Origin: Streptomyces kurssanovii
GTDB lineage: Bacteria; Actinomycetota; Actinomycetes; Streptomycetales; Streptomycetaceae
DNA: 64,000 nucleotides
Assembly (NCBI RefSeq): GCF_014649695.1
Contig: NZ_BMTN01000002.1
Coordinates: forward strand, 372,001 to 436,000
Reading direction: 5' to 3'
A program made the position numbers and the translations under genes. The notes beneath the pieces are model-generated. The model had not been told where the DNA came from. It worked only from the letters and a program-made list of their open reading frames with translations, and searched no databases. Position 1 is the first letter of the stretch. Every line of letters begins with the position of its first letter. Positions 53,027-61,792 of this stretch are shown here, in pieces.

Positions 53027-53980
53027 CTACTGCGGCAGCAGCCGGCCGCGCCGGGACAGCAGGAATCGCTTGAACTCCGCCACCGGCGGTGTCTCCGGAT
53101 GGCCGTCGAGCCAGGCGACACCGATCTCGCGGGCCGCCCTGGGCGCCGTCACCGTCAGCTCCACGACGCCCGGGCGGGCGACGGCCGGCGGCGGCAGGAG
53201 GGCCACGCCCAGGCCGGCCGCCACCAGCCCGCGCAGCGTCTCCGCCTCCTCGCCCTCGAAGGCGACGCGCGGCGTGAAACCGGCCTCGGCGCACAGGTCG
53301 TCGGTGATGCGCCGCAGGCCGTACCCGGGTTCGAGGGTCACGAAGCTCTCGTCGGCCGCCTCCGCGAGCCGGACCCGTTTGCGGCCGGCGAGCCGGTGGT
53401 CGTCGGGGACCACGAGACGCAGCCGCTGCTCGTCGAGGCGGCGGGCGACGAGGTCGGGAGCGTCGGGCACGGGCGAGGTGAGACACAGGTCCAGCTCGCC
53501 CGCCCGGAGCCGTTCGATCATCGCCTCGCCGTAGTTCTGGACGAGCGTGAAGCGGATGCGCGGGTGGTCCGCGCGGAAGGCCCGGATCAGACCGGGCACC
53601 GTCTCGGACCCCATGGTGTGCAGAAAGCCGAAGGCGACCTTTCCCGATCGCGGGTCCGTGTCGGCGCGGACGGACTCGGCGGCCCGTTCCACCTCGGCCA
53701 GCGCCCGCTCGACGGAGACGAGGAACGTGCGGCCGGCCGGAGTGAGCGAGACCGTGCGGCCTTTGCGGGCGAAAAGGGTGACGCCCAGGTCCGCTTCGAG
53801 GCGGACCATCGCCCGCGACAGCGTCGACTGGGGGACGCCCATGTCCTGTGCGGCGCGCGTCACATGCTCGTGCCGGGCGACGCCCGCGAAGTACGCGAGG
53901 CGGGGAGCGAGCTCCAGCGTGATGTCTTCTTCGTAACTACTGGGTGACAGGCGGGGCCCTGAGCTGCGTTCATGCACCAT
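53027..53980 (-). CDS. LysR-family transcriptional regulator
   Basis: A 317-residue LysR regulator. The HTH is ELAPRLAYFAGVARHEHVTR, AAQDMGVPQSTLSRAMVRLE, followed by FARKGRTVSLTPAGRTFL. The effector domain contains VAFGFLHTMGSETVPGLIRA and LVAAGLGVALLPPPA. ATG 53980 (MVHERSSG) is used; ATG 54007 upstream is in frame. It is divergent from an MFS exporter with 62 bp between, sharing a TTTCATGC inverted repeat; it very likely regulates that exporter. Confidence 0.92.
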   Translation of the reverse strand: MVHERSSGPRLSPSSYEEDITLELAPRLAYFAGVARHEHVTRAAQDMGVPQSTLSRAMVRLEADLGVTLFARKGRTVSLTPAGRTFLVSVERALAEVERAAESVRADTDPRSGKVAFGFLHTMGSETVPGLIRAFRADHPRIRFTLVQNYGEAMIERLRAGELDLCLTSPVPDAPDLVARRLDEQRLRLVVPDDHRLAGRKRVRLAEAADESFVTLEPGYGLRRITDDLCAEAGFTPRVAFEGEEAETLRGLVAAGLGVALLPPPAVARPGVVELTVTAPRAAREIGVAWLDGHPETPPVAEFKRFLLSRRGRLLPQ

Positions 53981-53997
53981 GGGAACGATTATCGCCG

Positions 53998-54020
53998 TTT
54001 CATGCATTGGACGCATGAAA
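53998..54020. promoter_or_regulatory. LysR-type operator between the LysR and MFS genes
   Basis: TTTCATGC (53998-54005) and GCATGAAA (54013-54020), perfect 8-bp dyad with 7-nt spacer, in the divergent region. It fits the T-N11-A class of LysR sites. Confidence 0.7.
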
Positions 54021-54042
54021 AACCGGGGCCTACCTTCGACAT

Positions 54043-55314
54043 ATGCCTCCTGCCAGTACCAAGGCGTCCACCACCGTGGGCGCCGCCCCGTCGTCCCCCG
54101 ACCTTCTCTCCCCCGGCGTGGCCGGCTACCGCCGCATGAGCTTCGCGCTCTTCGCCGCCGGGATGGCGACCTTCGCCCTCCTGTACTCCACGCAGGCGCT
54201 GCTGCCCGCCGTTTCCGCCGACTTCGGCGTCACCGCGTCGGCCGCCAGCTGGACCGTGTCCGCCGCGACCGGCGCGCTCGCCCTGTGCGTCCTGCCGATG
54301 AGCGCGCTGTCGGAGCGCTACGGGCGGACCGCCGTGATGAACGCGTCCCTCGCGGTCGCGGTCGTGGTGGGCCTGCTGGTGCCGTTCGCGCCCGACGTCG
54401 AGTGGCTGGTGGCGCTGCGCGCGGTGCAGGGCGCGGCACTCGCCGGTCTTCCCGCGTCGGCGATGGCGTTCCTCGCCGAGGAGGTCAGGCCGAAGGCACT
54501 GGTCGGCGCGATCGGACTGTTCGTGGCGGGAAACAGCATCGGCGGCATGAGCGGCCGGATCCTCACGGGCTGGGTGGCACAGGCCTTCGGCTGGCGCGTC
54601 GCGCTCGCCGCGGTCGGCGTGATGGCACTGGCCTGCGCGCTGGTCTTCCGCGCGCTGCTGCCGAAGGCACGGCACTTCACGCCCGGAACTCTCGACCCCC
54701 GCACCCTCGCGAGGGCCGTCCGCGGTCACCTCGCCGATCCGCTGCTGCTGCGCCTCTACGCGATCGGCGCGCTGTTCATGACCGTCTTCGGCGCCGTCTA
54801 CACGGTGATCGGTTACCGGCTGGTCGAGGAGCCCTTCGGCCTTCCGCAGGGCGTCATCGGCTCGATCTTCCTGGTCTACCTGGTGGGCACGGTCTCCTCC
54901 GCCGCGGCCGGACAGCTCGTCGCGCGGCTCGGGCGCCGGGGCGCGCTGTACCTCGCGGTCACCACGACCGCCGCGGGTCTGCTGCTGTCCCTCTCCGACG
55001 CGCTGGCGTCGGTGCTCCTCGGCCTCGTCCTGATCACCGCCGGATTCTTCGCCGGCCACGCGGTCGCCTCGTCCTCCGTGAGCCGTACGGCGAAGACGGG
55101 CCGCGCCCAGGCGTCCGCGCTCTACCAGTCGGCGTACTACCTGGGCAGCAGCGCGGGAGGCACGCTCGGCGCGGTCGCCTTCCACACCGGCGGCTGGGGC
55201 GGCACGGTGCTGCTCGGGCTGCTCGCGGTCCTCGGCGTCGTGTCGATCACCCTCTACGGGTCGCACGCGGCGCGGACCCGGGCACGGCTCGTGCCGGCGG
55301 GCGCGCGCCACTGA
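54043..55314 (+). CDS. MFS transporter (YnfM/arabinose-efflux type)
   Basis: A 423-residue major-facilitator exporter with 12 predicted helices. TM1 is near 31-55 (FALFAAGMATFALLYSTQAL). The MFS signature after TM2 reads LSERYGRTAVMNAS, and the second-half loop is VARLGRRGALYLAV. LRAVQGAALAGLPASAMAFL marks TM4. The subgroup exports sugars or drugs; no specific substrate can be given. It is divergent from the LysR gene, which probably regulates it. Confidence 0.92.
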   Translation: MPPASTKASTTVGAAPSSPDLLSPGVAGYRRMSFALFAAGMATFALLYSTQALLPAVSADFGVTASAASWTVSAATGALALCVLPMSALSERYGRTAVMNASLAVAVVVGLLVPFAPDVEWLVALRAVQGAALAGLPASAMAFLAEEVRPKALVGAIGLFVAGNSIGGMSGRILTGWVAQAFGWRVALAAVGVMALACALVFRALLPKARHFTPGTLDPRTLARAVRGHLADPLLLRLYAIGALFMTVFGAVYTVIGYRLVEEPFGLPQGVIGSIFLVYLVGTVSSAAAGQLVARLGRRGALYLAVTTTAAGLLLSLSDALASVLLGLVLITAGFFAGHAVASSSVSRTAKTGRAQASALYQSAYYLGSSAGGTLGAVAFHTGGWGGTVLLGLLAVLGVVSITLYGSHAARTRARLVPAGARH

Positions 55315-55419
55315 AACACTCCTGGCTCCACCCCTGTTTCTGCCCGTCCGGCGGTGAGTGTCGGTGGCCTGCTGTAGCTTTCGAAGCGGTGGTACCGATG
55401 GGTGACAGGGGTGGACCCG

Positions 55420-56424
55420 ATGAGTGACCTGGCAGCGACGCGGGACCTGGATTCGCGGCTGGAGCAGCACCGCAGAGAGCTGACCGGCTACTGCTACCGG
55501 ATGCTCGGCTCGTCCTTCGAGGCGGAGGACGCCGTCCAGGACACGATGGTCCGGGCGTGGCGCAGTTTCGAGAAGTTCGAGGGCCGGTCCTCCCTCCGCT
55601 CCTGGCTGTACCGCATCGCGACGAATGTGTGCCTGGACATGCTGAACGCCGGTAATCGCCGCGCCCGCCCGATGGACCTGTCCGGTCCCACACCGGTCGC
55701 GCAGGCCCAGCTCAACGCCCGCTCCGAGATCACCTGGCTCGAGCCGGTGCCCGACGGGCGGGTGCTGCCCTCCGTGGCGGATCCGGCGGAGACGGCCGTG
55801 GAGCGGGAGACGATCCGGCTGGCGTTCGTGGCGGCACTCCAGCATCTGCCACCCAAGCAGCGGGCGGTGCTGATCCTGCGGGAGGTGCTGGCCTGGAAGG
55901 CGAGCGAGGTCGCCGAGCTCCTGGGCACGACGGTCGCGTCGGTCAACAGCGCGCTCCAGCGGGCCCGCGCCACGCTCAACGAGCAGGGCCCGGCCGCGTC
56001 GGACGCGGCGGACCCGCTCGACAAGGAGCAGCAGCAGCTGCTGGAGCGCTATGTCGCCGCCTTCGAGGGGTACGACATGAAGGCGCTGACGGCGCTGCTC
56101 CATGAGGACGCGACGATGTCCATGCCCCCTTACGACCTGTGGCTGCGCGGCCACGACGACATCGTGGGCTGGATGCTCGGCGTCGGCGACGTCTGCCGTG
56201 GCTCACGCCTGGTGCCGACCGTGGCCAACGGCGTCCCGGCGTTCGCCCACTACCACCCGTCGGCGGACGGCGAGGGGTACGAGCCGTGGGCGCTCATCGT
56301 CCTCGAGCTGTCGGACGGCAAGGTCGGCGGGATGGACTTCTTCCTGGACACCAAGCGCTGGTTCCCGCTGTTCGACCTGCCGGCGCGGCTGGACAAGACG
56401 GGCGCGCCGATGACCGACCGGTAA
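55420..56424 (+). CDS. ECF sigma factor with SnoaL-like C-terminal domain (SigG group)
   Basis: A 334-residue sigma factor. Region 2: ELTGYCYRMLGSSFEAEDAV, QDTMVRAWRSFEKFEGRSSL. Region 4: AALQHLPPKQRAVLILREVL, VAELLGTTVASVNSALQRAR. From residue 210 a SnoaL/NTF2-like domain follows (LLERYVAAFEGYDMKALTAL, LHEDATMSMPPYDLWLRGHD). In such sigma factors the C-terminal domain replaces an anti-sigma factor and tunes activity. ATG 55420 is used; an in-frame GTG occurs at 55402. No anti-sigma gene is adjacent. Confidence 0.92.
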   Translation: MSDLAATRDLDSRLEQHRRELTGYCYRMLGSSFEAEDAVQDTMVRAWRSFEKFEGRSSLRSWLYRIATNVCLDMLNAGNRRARPMDLSGPTPVAQAQLNARSEITWLEPVPDGRVLPSVADPAETAVERETIRLAFVAALQHLPPKQRAVLILREVLAWKASEVAELLGTTVASVNSALQRARATLNEQGPAASDAADPLDKEQQQLLERYVAAFEGYDMKALTALLHEDATMSMPPYDLWLRGHDDIVGWMLGVGDVCRGSRLVPTVANGVPAFAHYHPSADGEGYEPWALIVLELSDGKVGGMDFFLDTKRWFPLFDLPARLDKTGAPMTDR

Positions 56425-56467
56425 CCCGCCTCCGCACCCCGGTGCCGCCCCGGCGGACGGACCACCA

Positions 56468-56504
56468 TCGGCTCGCGGCCCCTCCACCCCGGGGCGCGAG
56501 CCGA
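56468..56504 (+). terminator. hairpin after the SnoaL-type sigma gene
   Basis: TCGGCTCGCG (56468-56477) pairs with CGCGAGCCGA (56495-56504), with an inner CCCC/GGGG extension separated by a one-base bulge. Confidence 0.75.
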
Positions 56505-56737
56505 TCACTTAAGATCATTTTCAGGACTGTTGATACCGGGGGTGTGACAGCCATTGCGTAATGAAGCGCAACACGGATCCATCGCCACCAGAGTGCCTGA
56601 CCAGCACTCCAGGCGAATGGACGCGAAATCGCTCGCTGCATGCAGGTGCGAATGCGCCCTGCTCCAGGGCGCGGTGTTGGCTTGGCGTTGTCCGCCGGAC
56701 CACCGGCGGACATCCGCGAGAGGCACTGCCCGCCGCG
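56505..56737. other. gene-free, less GC-rich segment
   Basis: Together with the terminator it makes a 313-base gap after the sigma gene. Base composition is clearly lower in GC than the neighbours and codon bias is absent in all frames. It leads into the phosphotransferase remnant, so it may be decayed or foreign DNA. No repeat ends or integrase were found. Confidence 0.5.
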
Positions 56738-57156
56738 ATGTTCGAGGAGCTGAGCGGAGCGGAGCTTCAGACATGGCGGCTGCAGCAGGGTGACGAACCG
56801 CTGATCGCCGCCGTGGAACGGCTGCCGGCTGCCGAGCGGGCCGCGCCCAGGGTGCCCGCCCACTGTGACTTCCGGCTGGACCAGGTCCTGATGGGCGGTC
56901 CGGCGGCAGGCGGGAAGCAGGCCCCGGCACGAGCCTGTACGTCGCGGACTGGGAGGCGTTCCGTCTCGCCGACCCCGCCCGCGACATCGGCGGCTTCGCG
57001 GGCCAATGGCTGCTCCGCGCGGTGCCCGACATCGTCACGTCGCGGGGTGACGGCGACACCTCCGCGTTCGCCGGGCTGTCCATGACGCGGGAGGACGTCG
57101 TCGCCCGTGGGGCGGAGCAGATCACCCGACTGCGCCCGGTCGTCCAGGAGTTCTGA
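56738..57156 (+). pseudogene. frameshifted phosphotransferase (APH-like) remnant
   Basis: The first frame encodes LQQGDEPLIAAVERLPAAER and the catalytic-type HCDFRLDQVLMGGP. The second frame gives SLYVADWEAFRLADPARDIG, GFAGQWLLRAV and EDVVARGAEQITRLRPVVQE to TGA at 57156. HxDxxxDQV with a later DWE is the kinase core of APH/choline-kinase-like phosphotransferases. One missing G in CCCCGGCACG near 56927 would restore QAPGTSLYVADWE. The N-terminal lobe is also absent, so this is a decayed gene beyond a mere sequencing error. Confidence 0.75.
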
Positions 57157-57375
57157 CGCGGTTACCGACAGGCCCGCCCCGACGCCGATCCGTTCACCGA
57201 GGCCGGTGCCGACTCTCTGGCCCCGTACCGGAACGCGGGCTCCGCGGAGCTCCCGGCACGCTGAACCGGCGCCGGGCGTCCCGGTCCACTCCCCTCGGCC
57301 CCGCCCGGCCGGCCCGTGGACACCGTGGCCGGGGGCCGGGCGCATCACCCCCCACATCACGCGGAAGGGCACACC

Positions 57376-58173
57376 ATGCACCACCCCCCAGCGGACGGCA
57401 TGCCTCTCGCTGCCGTCGACGTACGGCAGTTGCGGAAGGAGTTCGACGGCAAGGCCGCTGTGGACGGCATCGACCTCACCGTCCCGGCGGGCAGCTTCTA
57501 CGGGCTCGTCGGCCCCAACGGCGCCGGCAAGACGACCAGCCTGTCGATGATCACCGGTCTGCTGCGACCGGACTCGGGGACCGTGACGGTCGCAGGCCAC
57601 GACGTCTGGCGGGACCCGTACGAGGCCAAGCACCGGATCGGCATCCTGCCGGACGGGCTGCGACTGTTCGAGCGGCTGTCGGGCCGCGAACTGCTGCGCT
57701 ACACAGGGCGTCTTCGGCAACTGCCGGCGCATCAGACCGAGGAGCGGGCGGCAGAGTTGCTGGAGGTCCTCGGGCTCACCGAGGCCGCCGGCAAAATGGT
57801 CGTCGACTACTCGACCGGCATGCGCAAGAAGATCGGAATGGCCGCGGCCCTGCTGCACAATCCGCCGGTGCTGTTCCTCGACGAGCCGTTCGAGAGCGTG
57901 GACCCAGTCTCCGCCGAGACGATCCGGGAGGTGCTGCGGCAGTACACGGGCACCGGCTCGACGGTGATCTTCTCCAGCCATGTGATGGAGCTCGTGTCTG
58001 CGCTGTGCAGCCATGTCGCCGTCATGGCCGCGGGCCGGGTCGTCGCCGACGGGACGCTGGACGAGGTGCGCGCCGGGCGGACGCTGGGCGAGCGGTTCAT
58101 GGAGCTGGTGGGTTCCCCCGCCACGAAGGCGAAGGGAGGCAGCCTCGCATGGTTGGGGTCTTCGTCGGGCTGA
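57376..58173 (+). CDS. ABC-2 transporter ATP-binding protein
   Basis: A 265-residue ATPase. Walker A is GPNGAGKTTSLSMITGLL at about 51-59, the signature is YSTGMRKKIGMAAAL instead of LSGGQ (a common ABC-2 variant), and Walker B is VLFLDEPFESVDPVSAE. ATG 57376 has GGAAGGG upstream. Its end overlaps the permease start by 25 bp, so they form one exporter operon. Substrate unknown; no immunity or biosynthetic gene is adjacent. Confidence 0.93.
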   Translation: MHHPPADGMPLAAVDVRQLRKEFDGKAAVDGIDLTVPAGSFYGLVGPNGAGKTTSLSMITGLLRPDSGTVTVAGHDVWRDPYEAKHRIGILPDGLRLFERLSGRELLRYTGRLRQLPAHQTEERAAELLEVLGLTEAAGKMVVDYSTGMRKKIGMAAALLHNPPVLFLDEPFESVDPVSAETIREVLRQYTGTGSTVIFSSHVMELVSALCSHVAVMAAGRVVADGTLDEVRAGRTLGERFMELVGSPATKAKGGSLAWLGSSSG

Positions 58174-59723
58174 AAGTCGCCCTGCTGCGCAGCAGTCTGC
58201 GGCGCAGCAGGTCCCGGGCCGTCGGCTTCGTCCTCGGGACGACCGCCGCCGTCGTCGGCTCCTGCTGGACGTCCGTGCACCTGGCCGGGGCACGCTCGGC
58301 GAACGAAGCGGCCGATCTCACGGTGCTCGCCTTCACCGGTCTCGCCGTGGCATGGCTCGCGCTGCCCCTGTCCTTCGGCGGGGGCGGTGACGAGAGCGCA
58401 GACCCGACGCGGCTCGTGGTCCTCCCCGTACGCCCTCGTGCACTGATCACCGGTGCCACCGCCGCCGCCCTCGTCGGCCCGGGGCCGCTGTGCTCCCTGA
58501 TCCTCGTCGTGGGCGCGGCGGCCGGTGCCGCCCGTGCCACCGGAGGGTCCTCGGCCGCGGCAGGGGCGGCCGTGGTGGCGTCCGCCCTGATGCTGCTGCT
58601 GTGCGTGATCGGGTCGCGTGCCGTACTGGCCTCCTTCGCACGGGCGTTGGCCGGTCGGCGCGGCAAGGACGCGGCGGCGCTGGGCGGCGTCCTGACAGCG
58701 GTCGGCGGCTATGCCGCGTATCTGCTGCTGAGCACGGCCGGTTCCGGGCCGCAGTTGCCGTCGTTCGTGGTACGCGTGCTCCGCTGGACGCCGCCGGGCT
58801 GGATCGCGGACAGCATCCGGGCCGCCGCCGAGGGGCGTGCGGCAGTCGTGCTGGCGGAGACGGCGGCGGCCGTCGCGCTGACGGCGGTGCTGATGGTCTG
58901 GTGGCACAGGTCGCTGAACCGTCTGATGACCACCGTGGACGCCTCGACGGCCCAGGCCGTCCGGGAGCGCGGCGCGCGCTCGGGGACCATGGCCCGGCTG
59001 CTGACGTCGAGCCGCACGCTGCTGATCGCCCATCACCAGTTCACCTCGTTCCTGCGCGCGCCGCGGCACCGGATGACGCTGATCGCCGCGCTGGCGTACG
59101 CGCTGCTGTTCCCTGTGGTGTGCGTGCCCGTCGGGGCGAAGAGCCCGTACGTGGCCGTCGGCGGTGCCTGGGTGTTCGGACTGACCGCCCCGGGCGTGCT
59201 GTTCGCGATGGACGGGTCGGCGATCTGGAGCAACATCGCCACGTTGCGTACGCGTGCGCAGGCCCGTGCCGAACTCGTGGGCAGGATGCTGCCGCAGATG
59301 GCGCTGATCGTGCCGTGGGTCACCGCGACGGCCGTGGTCGTCGCGCTGCTCACCAGGCGGGGCGACCAGCTCGCGGCGGCCCTGGGGCTGACGTTCGCGC
59401 TGCTGGGGCTGACGTTCGCGATCGGCATGGTCATCAGCGTCTACTGGCCCTACCCGTACCCGGAGGACCCCTTCGAGGTCAGCGCGCCCGGGCAGAACGG
59501 CGGCTATCACACGGCCAACTTCGTGGGCACCCTCCTCGGTCTGCTCGCCGTCTCCCCGTTCGTCGTCGGTGCGGTCGTGCTGGAGGGGTCGCCTCATTCC
59601 TGGCTGCTGCTGCCGCTGGGTACGGCGTACGGCGTGCTCGCGGTCGTGATCACGTTGCGGTCCATGGCCCGTCGGCTGCATGCCCGGGCGCCGGAGGTCC
59701 TCACCGCGCTGCGGGCCTCCTGA
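58149..59723 (+). CDS. ABC-2 transporter permease
   Basis: A 524-residue membrane protein with about 12 hydrophobic segments, the partner of the overlapping ATPase. Examples: GFVLGTTAAVVGSCWTSVHL, AGAAVVASALMLLLCVIGSR, LTFALLGLTFAIGMVISVYW and GVLAVVITLRSMARRL. Such long single-chain permeases usually work with one ATPase dimer. ATG 58149 has GGGAGG 9 nt upstream. It ends near a hairpin shared with the convergent STAS gene. Confidence 0.9.
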   Translation: MVGVFVGLKVALLRSSLRRSRSRAVGFVLGTTAAVVGSCWTSVHLAGARSANEAADLTVLAFTGLAVAWLALPLSFGGGGDESADPTRLVVLPVRPRALITGATAAALVGPGPLCSLILVVGAAAGAARATGGSSAAAGAAVVASALMLLLCVIGSRAVLASFARALAGRRGKDAAALGGVLTAVGGYAAYLLLSTAGSGPQLPSFVVRVLRWTPPGWIADSIRAAAEGRAAVVLAETAAAVALTAVLMVWWHRSLNRLMTTVDASTAQAVRERGARSGTMARLLTSSRTLLIAHHQFTSFLRAPRHRMTLIAALAYALLFPVVCVPVGAKSPYVAVGGAWVFGLTAPGVLFAMDGSAIWSNIATLRTRAQARAELVGRMLPQMALIVPWVTATAVVVALLTRRGDQLAAALGLTFALLGLTFAIGMVISVYWPYPYPEDPFEVSAPGQNGGYHTANFVGTLLGLLAVSPFVVGAVVLEGSPHSWLLLPLGTAYGVLAVVITLRSMARRLHARAPEVLTALRAS

Positions 59724-59866
59724 CCCACGCCCCCGTTCGACAGGCCCCACCCGGCCGTGCCCGCACGTCCCGGTCCGACGACGCGAGGAACACGCGCCTC
59801 GCACCGGTGAGCCGCCCGTCAGGAGATTCCCGCACTCGGGCAGGCGCGACGGCGCACAGCCCGGGC

Positions 59867-59891
59867 CGGGCCGGGCTCAGGGCCCGGCCCG
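59867..59891. terminator. hairpin between the ABC permease and STAS genes
   Basis: 10-bp perfect stem CGGGCCGGGC / GCCCGGCCCG with loop TCAGG; the STAS stop codon sits in the loop. Confidence 0.6.
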
Positions 59892-60284
59892 CACGGTGGA
59901 CTCCCCCAGCCCGGCCGGCCCGGACAGCCCGACGAGGCCGAGCAGGGCGACGAGGTCGGACGGGGCGTTCCGCAGGCGGATGCGGGTGCCGTGGCGGCGG
60001 GCGGTGAGCTGGAGACGGGCGAGTACCTCGGCGACGGCGAGGCTCGTCCGGGCGAGCCCACCGACGTCGCACACCACCTCGGCCCGGCAGTGCCGCGCCC
60101 CACCGTCTCCCGCCGCCGTGTCCGACGCCGCTCCGCTGTCGCCCGGGGCCGGGTCGCCGTCCCGGGCCGTTCCGGGTGAGGCTGTCGGGCCGGCGTCCCT
60201 CAAGAGGGCGGTCAACTCCTCGCACAGGCGTGCCGCATCGCCGGGGGCGACCCTCCCGGCGATGTGCATGACGATTGGCTGCAT
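59877..60284 (-). CDS. STAS-domain protein (anti-sigma factor antagonist-like)
   Basis: A 135-residue protein with STAS-like topology: MQPIVMHIAGRVAPGDAARL, AEVVCDVGGLARTSLAVAEV, LARLQLTARRHGTRIRLRNA, PSDLVALLGLVGLSG. The usual phospho-acceptor serine region (D-S/T) is replaced by VGGLARTS, so regulation by an anti-sigma kinase is uncertain. The insertion DGDPAPGDSGAASDT is low-complexity. ATG 60284 is used. It is co-directional with and downstream of deoA's direction but belongs to another transcript. Confidence 0.75.
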   Translation of the reverse strand: MQPIVMHIAGRVAPGDAARLCEELTALLRDAGPTASPGTARDGDPAPGDSGAASDTAAGDGGARHCRAEVVCDVGGLARTSLAVAEVLARLQLTARRHGTRIRLRNAPSDLVALLGLVGLSGPAGLGESTVRAGP

Positions 60285-60372
60285 GGCGTCCACAGGGGGA
60301 TGACCGCCGCCACGGCGGGAAATCATCGCCGCTGGTGCGGACGTGCCCACGGCACGCGGTTCGGCCCCAGGG

Positions 60373-61650
60373 TCAGGCGATGCGGTCCAGCACGATCGGG
60401 TTCGCCGTGAAGGCCGTGCCCGGCTCCGCGATGTCGTAGGCCGCGCCAAGGGACTCCAGGGCGTAGTCGAACTTCTCCGGGGTGTCCGTGTGGAGGGTCA
60501 GCAGCGGCTGGCCCGCCGTCACCGTGTCGCCCGGCTTGGCGTGGATCTCGACACCCGCGCCGGCCTGCACCGGGTCCTCCTTGCGGGCGCGGCCGGCGCC
60601 GAGGCGCCAGGCGGCGATGCCGATGTCGTAGGCGTCGAGGCGGGTCAGCACACCGGAGGCGGACGCGGTGACGACGTGCTGCTCGCGGGCCACGGGCAGC
60701 GCGGCGTCCGGGTCGCCGCCCTGGGCGGCGATCATGCGGCGCCAGACGTCCATCGCGGAGCCGTCGGCCAGGGCCTTCGCCGGGTCGGCGTCCTTGATCC
60801 CGGCGGCGTCGAGCATCTCGCGGGCGAGCGCGAGCGTCAGCTCGACGACATCGGCGGGACCGCCGCCCGCGAGGACCTCGACGGACTCGCGGACCTCGAG
60901 GGCGTTGCCGGCCGTCAGGCCGAGCGGGGTGGACATGTCGGTGAGCAGGGCGACGGTCTTCACGCCGCTGTCGGTGCCCAGCGCGACCATGGTGGAGGCC
61001 AGTTCGCGGGCGTCGTCGATGTTCTTCATGAACGCGCCGGTGCCGACCTTCACGTCGAGGACCAGCGAGCCGGTGCCCTCCGCGATCTTCTTCGACATGA
61101 TCGAGGACGCGATCAGCGGGATCGCCTCGACGGTGCCGGTGACGTCGCGCAGCGCGTAGAGCTTCTTGTCGGCGGGGGCGAGGCCGTCGCCGGCCGCGCA
61201 GATGACCGCGCCGGTGGTGTCGAGGACGTTCAGCATCTCCTCGTTGGAGAGCAGCGCGCGCCAGCCGGGGATCGACTCCAGCTTGTCGAGCGTGCCCCCG
61301 GTGTGGCCGAGGCCGCGGCCGCTCAGCTGCGGGACGGCCGCGCCGCAGGCGGCGACCAGCGGGGCGAGCGGCAGCGTGATCTTGTCGCCGACGCCGCCGG
61401 TGGAGTGCTTGTCGGCGGTCGGGCGCGAAAGCGTGTCGAAGTTCATCCGCTCACCGGAGGTGATCATCGCGGCGGTCCAGCGGGCGATCTCGGTGCGGTT
61501 CATGCCGTTGAGGAAGATGGCCATGGCCAGTGCCGACATCTGCTCGTCCGCGACCTCGCCGCGGGTGTAGGCGTCGATGACCCAGTCGATCTGCTGAGGG
61601 CTCAGCTCGCCGCGGTCCCGCTTGGTGCGGATGACGGAGATGACGTCCAT
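60373..61650 (-). CDS. deoA: thymidine (pyrimidine-nucleoside) phosphorylase
   Basis: Phosphorolyses thymidine or deoxyuridine to base and deoxyribose-1-phosphate. The 425-residue protein has the family blocks MDVISVIRTKRDRGELSPQQ, AMAIFLNGMNRTEIARWT, the phosphate signature KHSTGGVGDKITLPLAPLVA, SGRGLGHTGGTLDKLESIPG, and a C-terminal domain with AGVEIHAKPGDTVTAGQPL. GGAGGAA lies 6 nt before the ATG, unlike the other nucleoside genes. A one-mismatch form of the CTACGCGCGTAG palindrome stands 30 bp upstream. Confidence 0.95.
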   Translation of the reverse strand: MDVISVIRTKRDRGELSPQQIDWVIDAYTRGEVADEQMSALAMAIFLNGMNRTEIARWTAAMITSGERMNFDTLSRPTADKHSTGGVGDKITLPLAPLVAACGAAVPQLSGRGLGHTGGTLDKLESIPGWRALLSNEEMLNVLDTTGAVICAAGDGLAPADKKLYALRDVTGTVEAIPLIASSIMSKKIAEGTGSLVLDVKVGTGAFMKNIDDARELASTMVALGTDSGVKTVALLTDMSTPLGLTAGNALEVRESVEVLAGGGPADVVELTLALAREMLDAAGIKDADPAKALADGSAMDVWRRMIAAQGGDPDAALPVAREQHVVTASASGVLTRLDAYDIGIAAWRLGAGRARKEDPVQAGAGVEIHAKPGDTVTAGQPLLTLHTDTPEKFDYALESLGAAYDIAEPGTAFTANPIVLDRIA

Positions 61651-61679
61651 GGCATTCCTCCAGGTTTGTCTGCCGCGCT

Positions 61680-61691
61680 CTACGCGCATAG
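61680..61691 (-). promoter_or_regulatory. deoA operator-like palindrome (one mismatch)
   Basis: CTACGCGCATAG on the plus strand, inside a longer CTCTACGCGCATAGAG (61678-61693), 30 bp upstream of deoA. TACCCT (61696-61701 on the minus strand) is a possible -10, which would place the site over the transcription start. Confidence 0.55.
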
Positions 61692-61792
61692 AGAGAGGGT
61701 AAGGGAGCGGCCCCTCCACCGAAGCGGAAGGGCCGCGGGGCGCCGGGCCGGGAGCCCGGCACAGGCACCAGCTCCGTCCGTGCGGACAGGGC

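Noticed and set aside
57376-59723. Antibiotic biosynthesis cluster around the ABC-2 exporter
   Set aside because: No biosynthetic enzyme accompanies it; neighbours are sigma, STAS and nucleoside genes.
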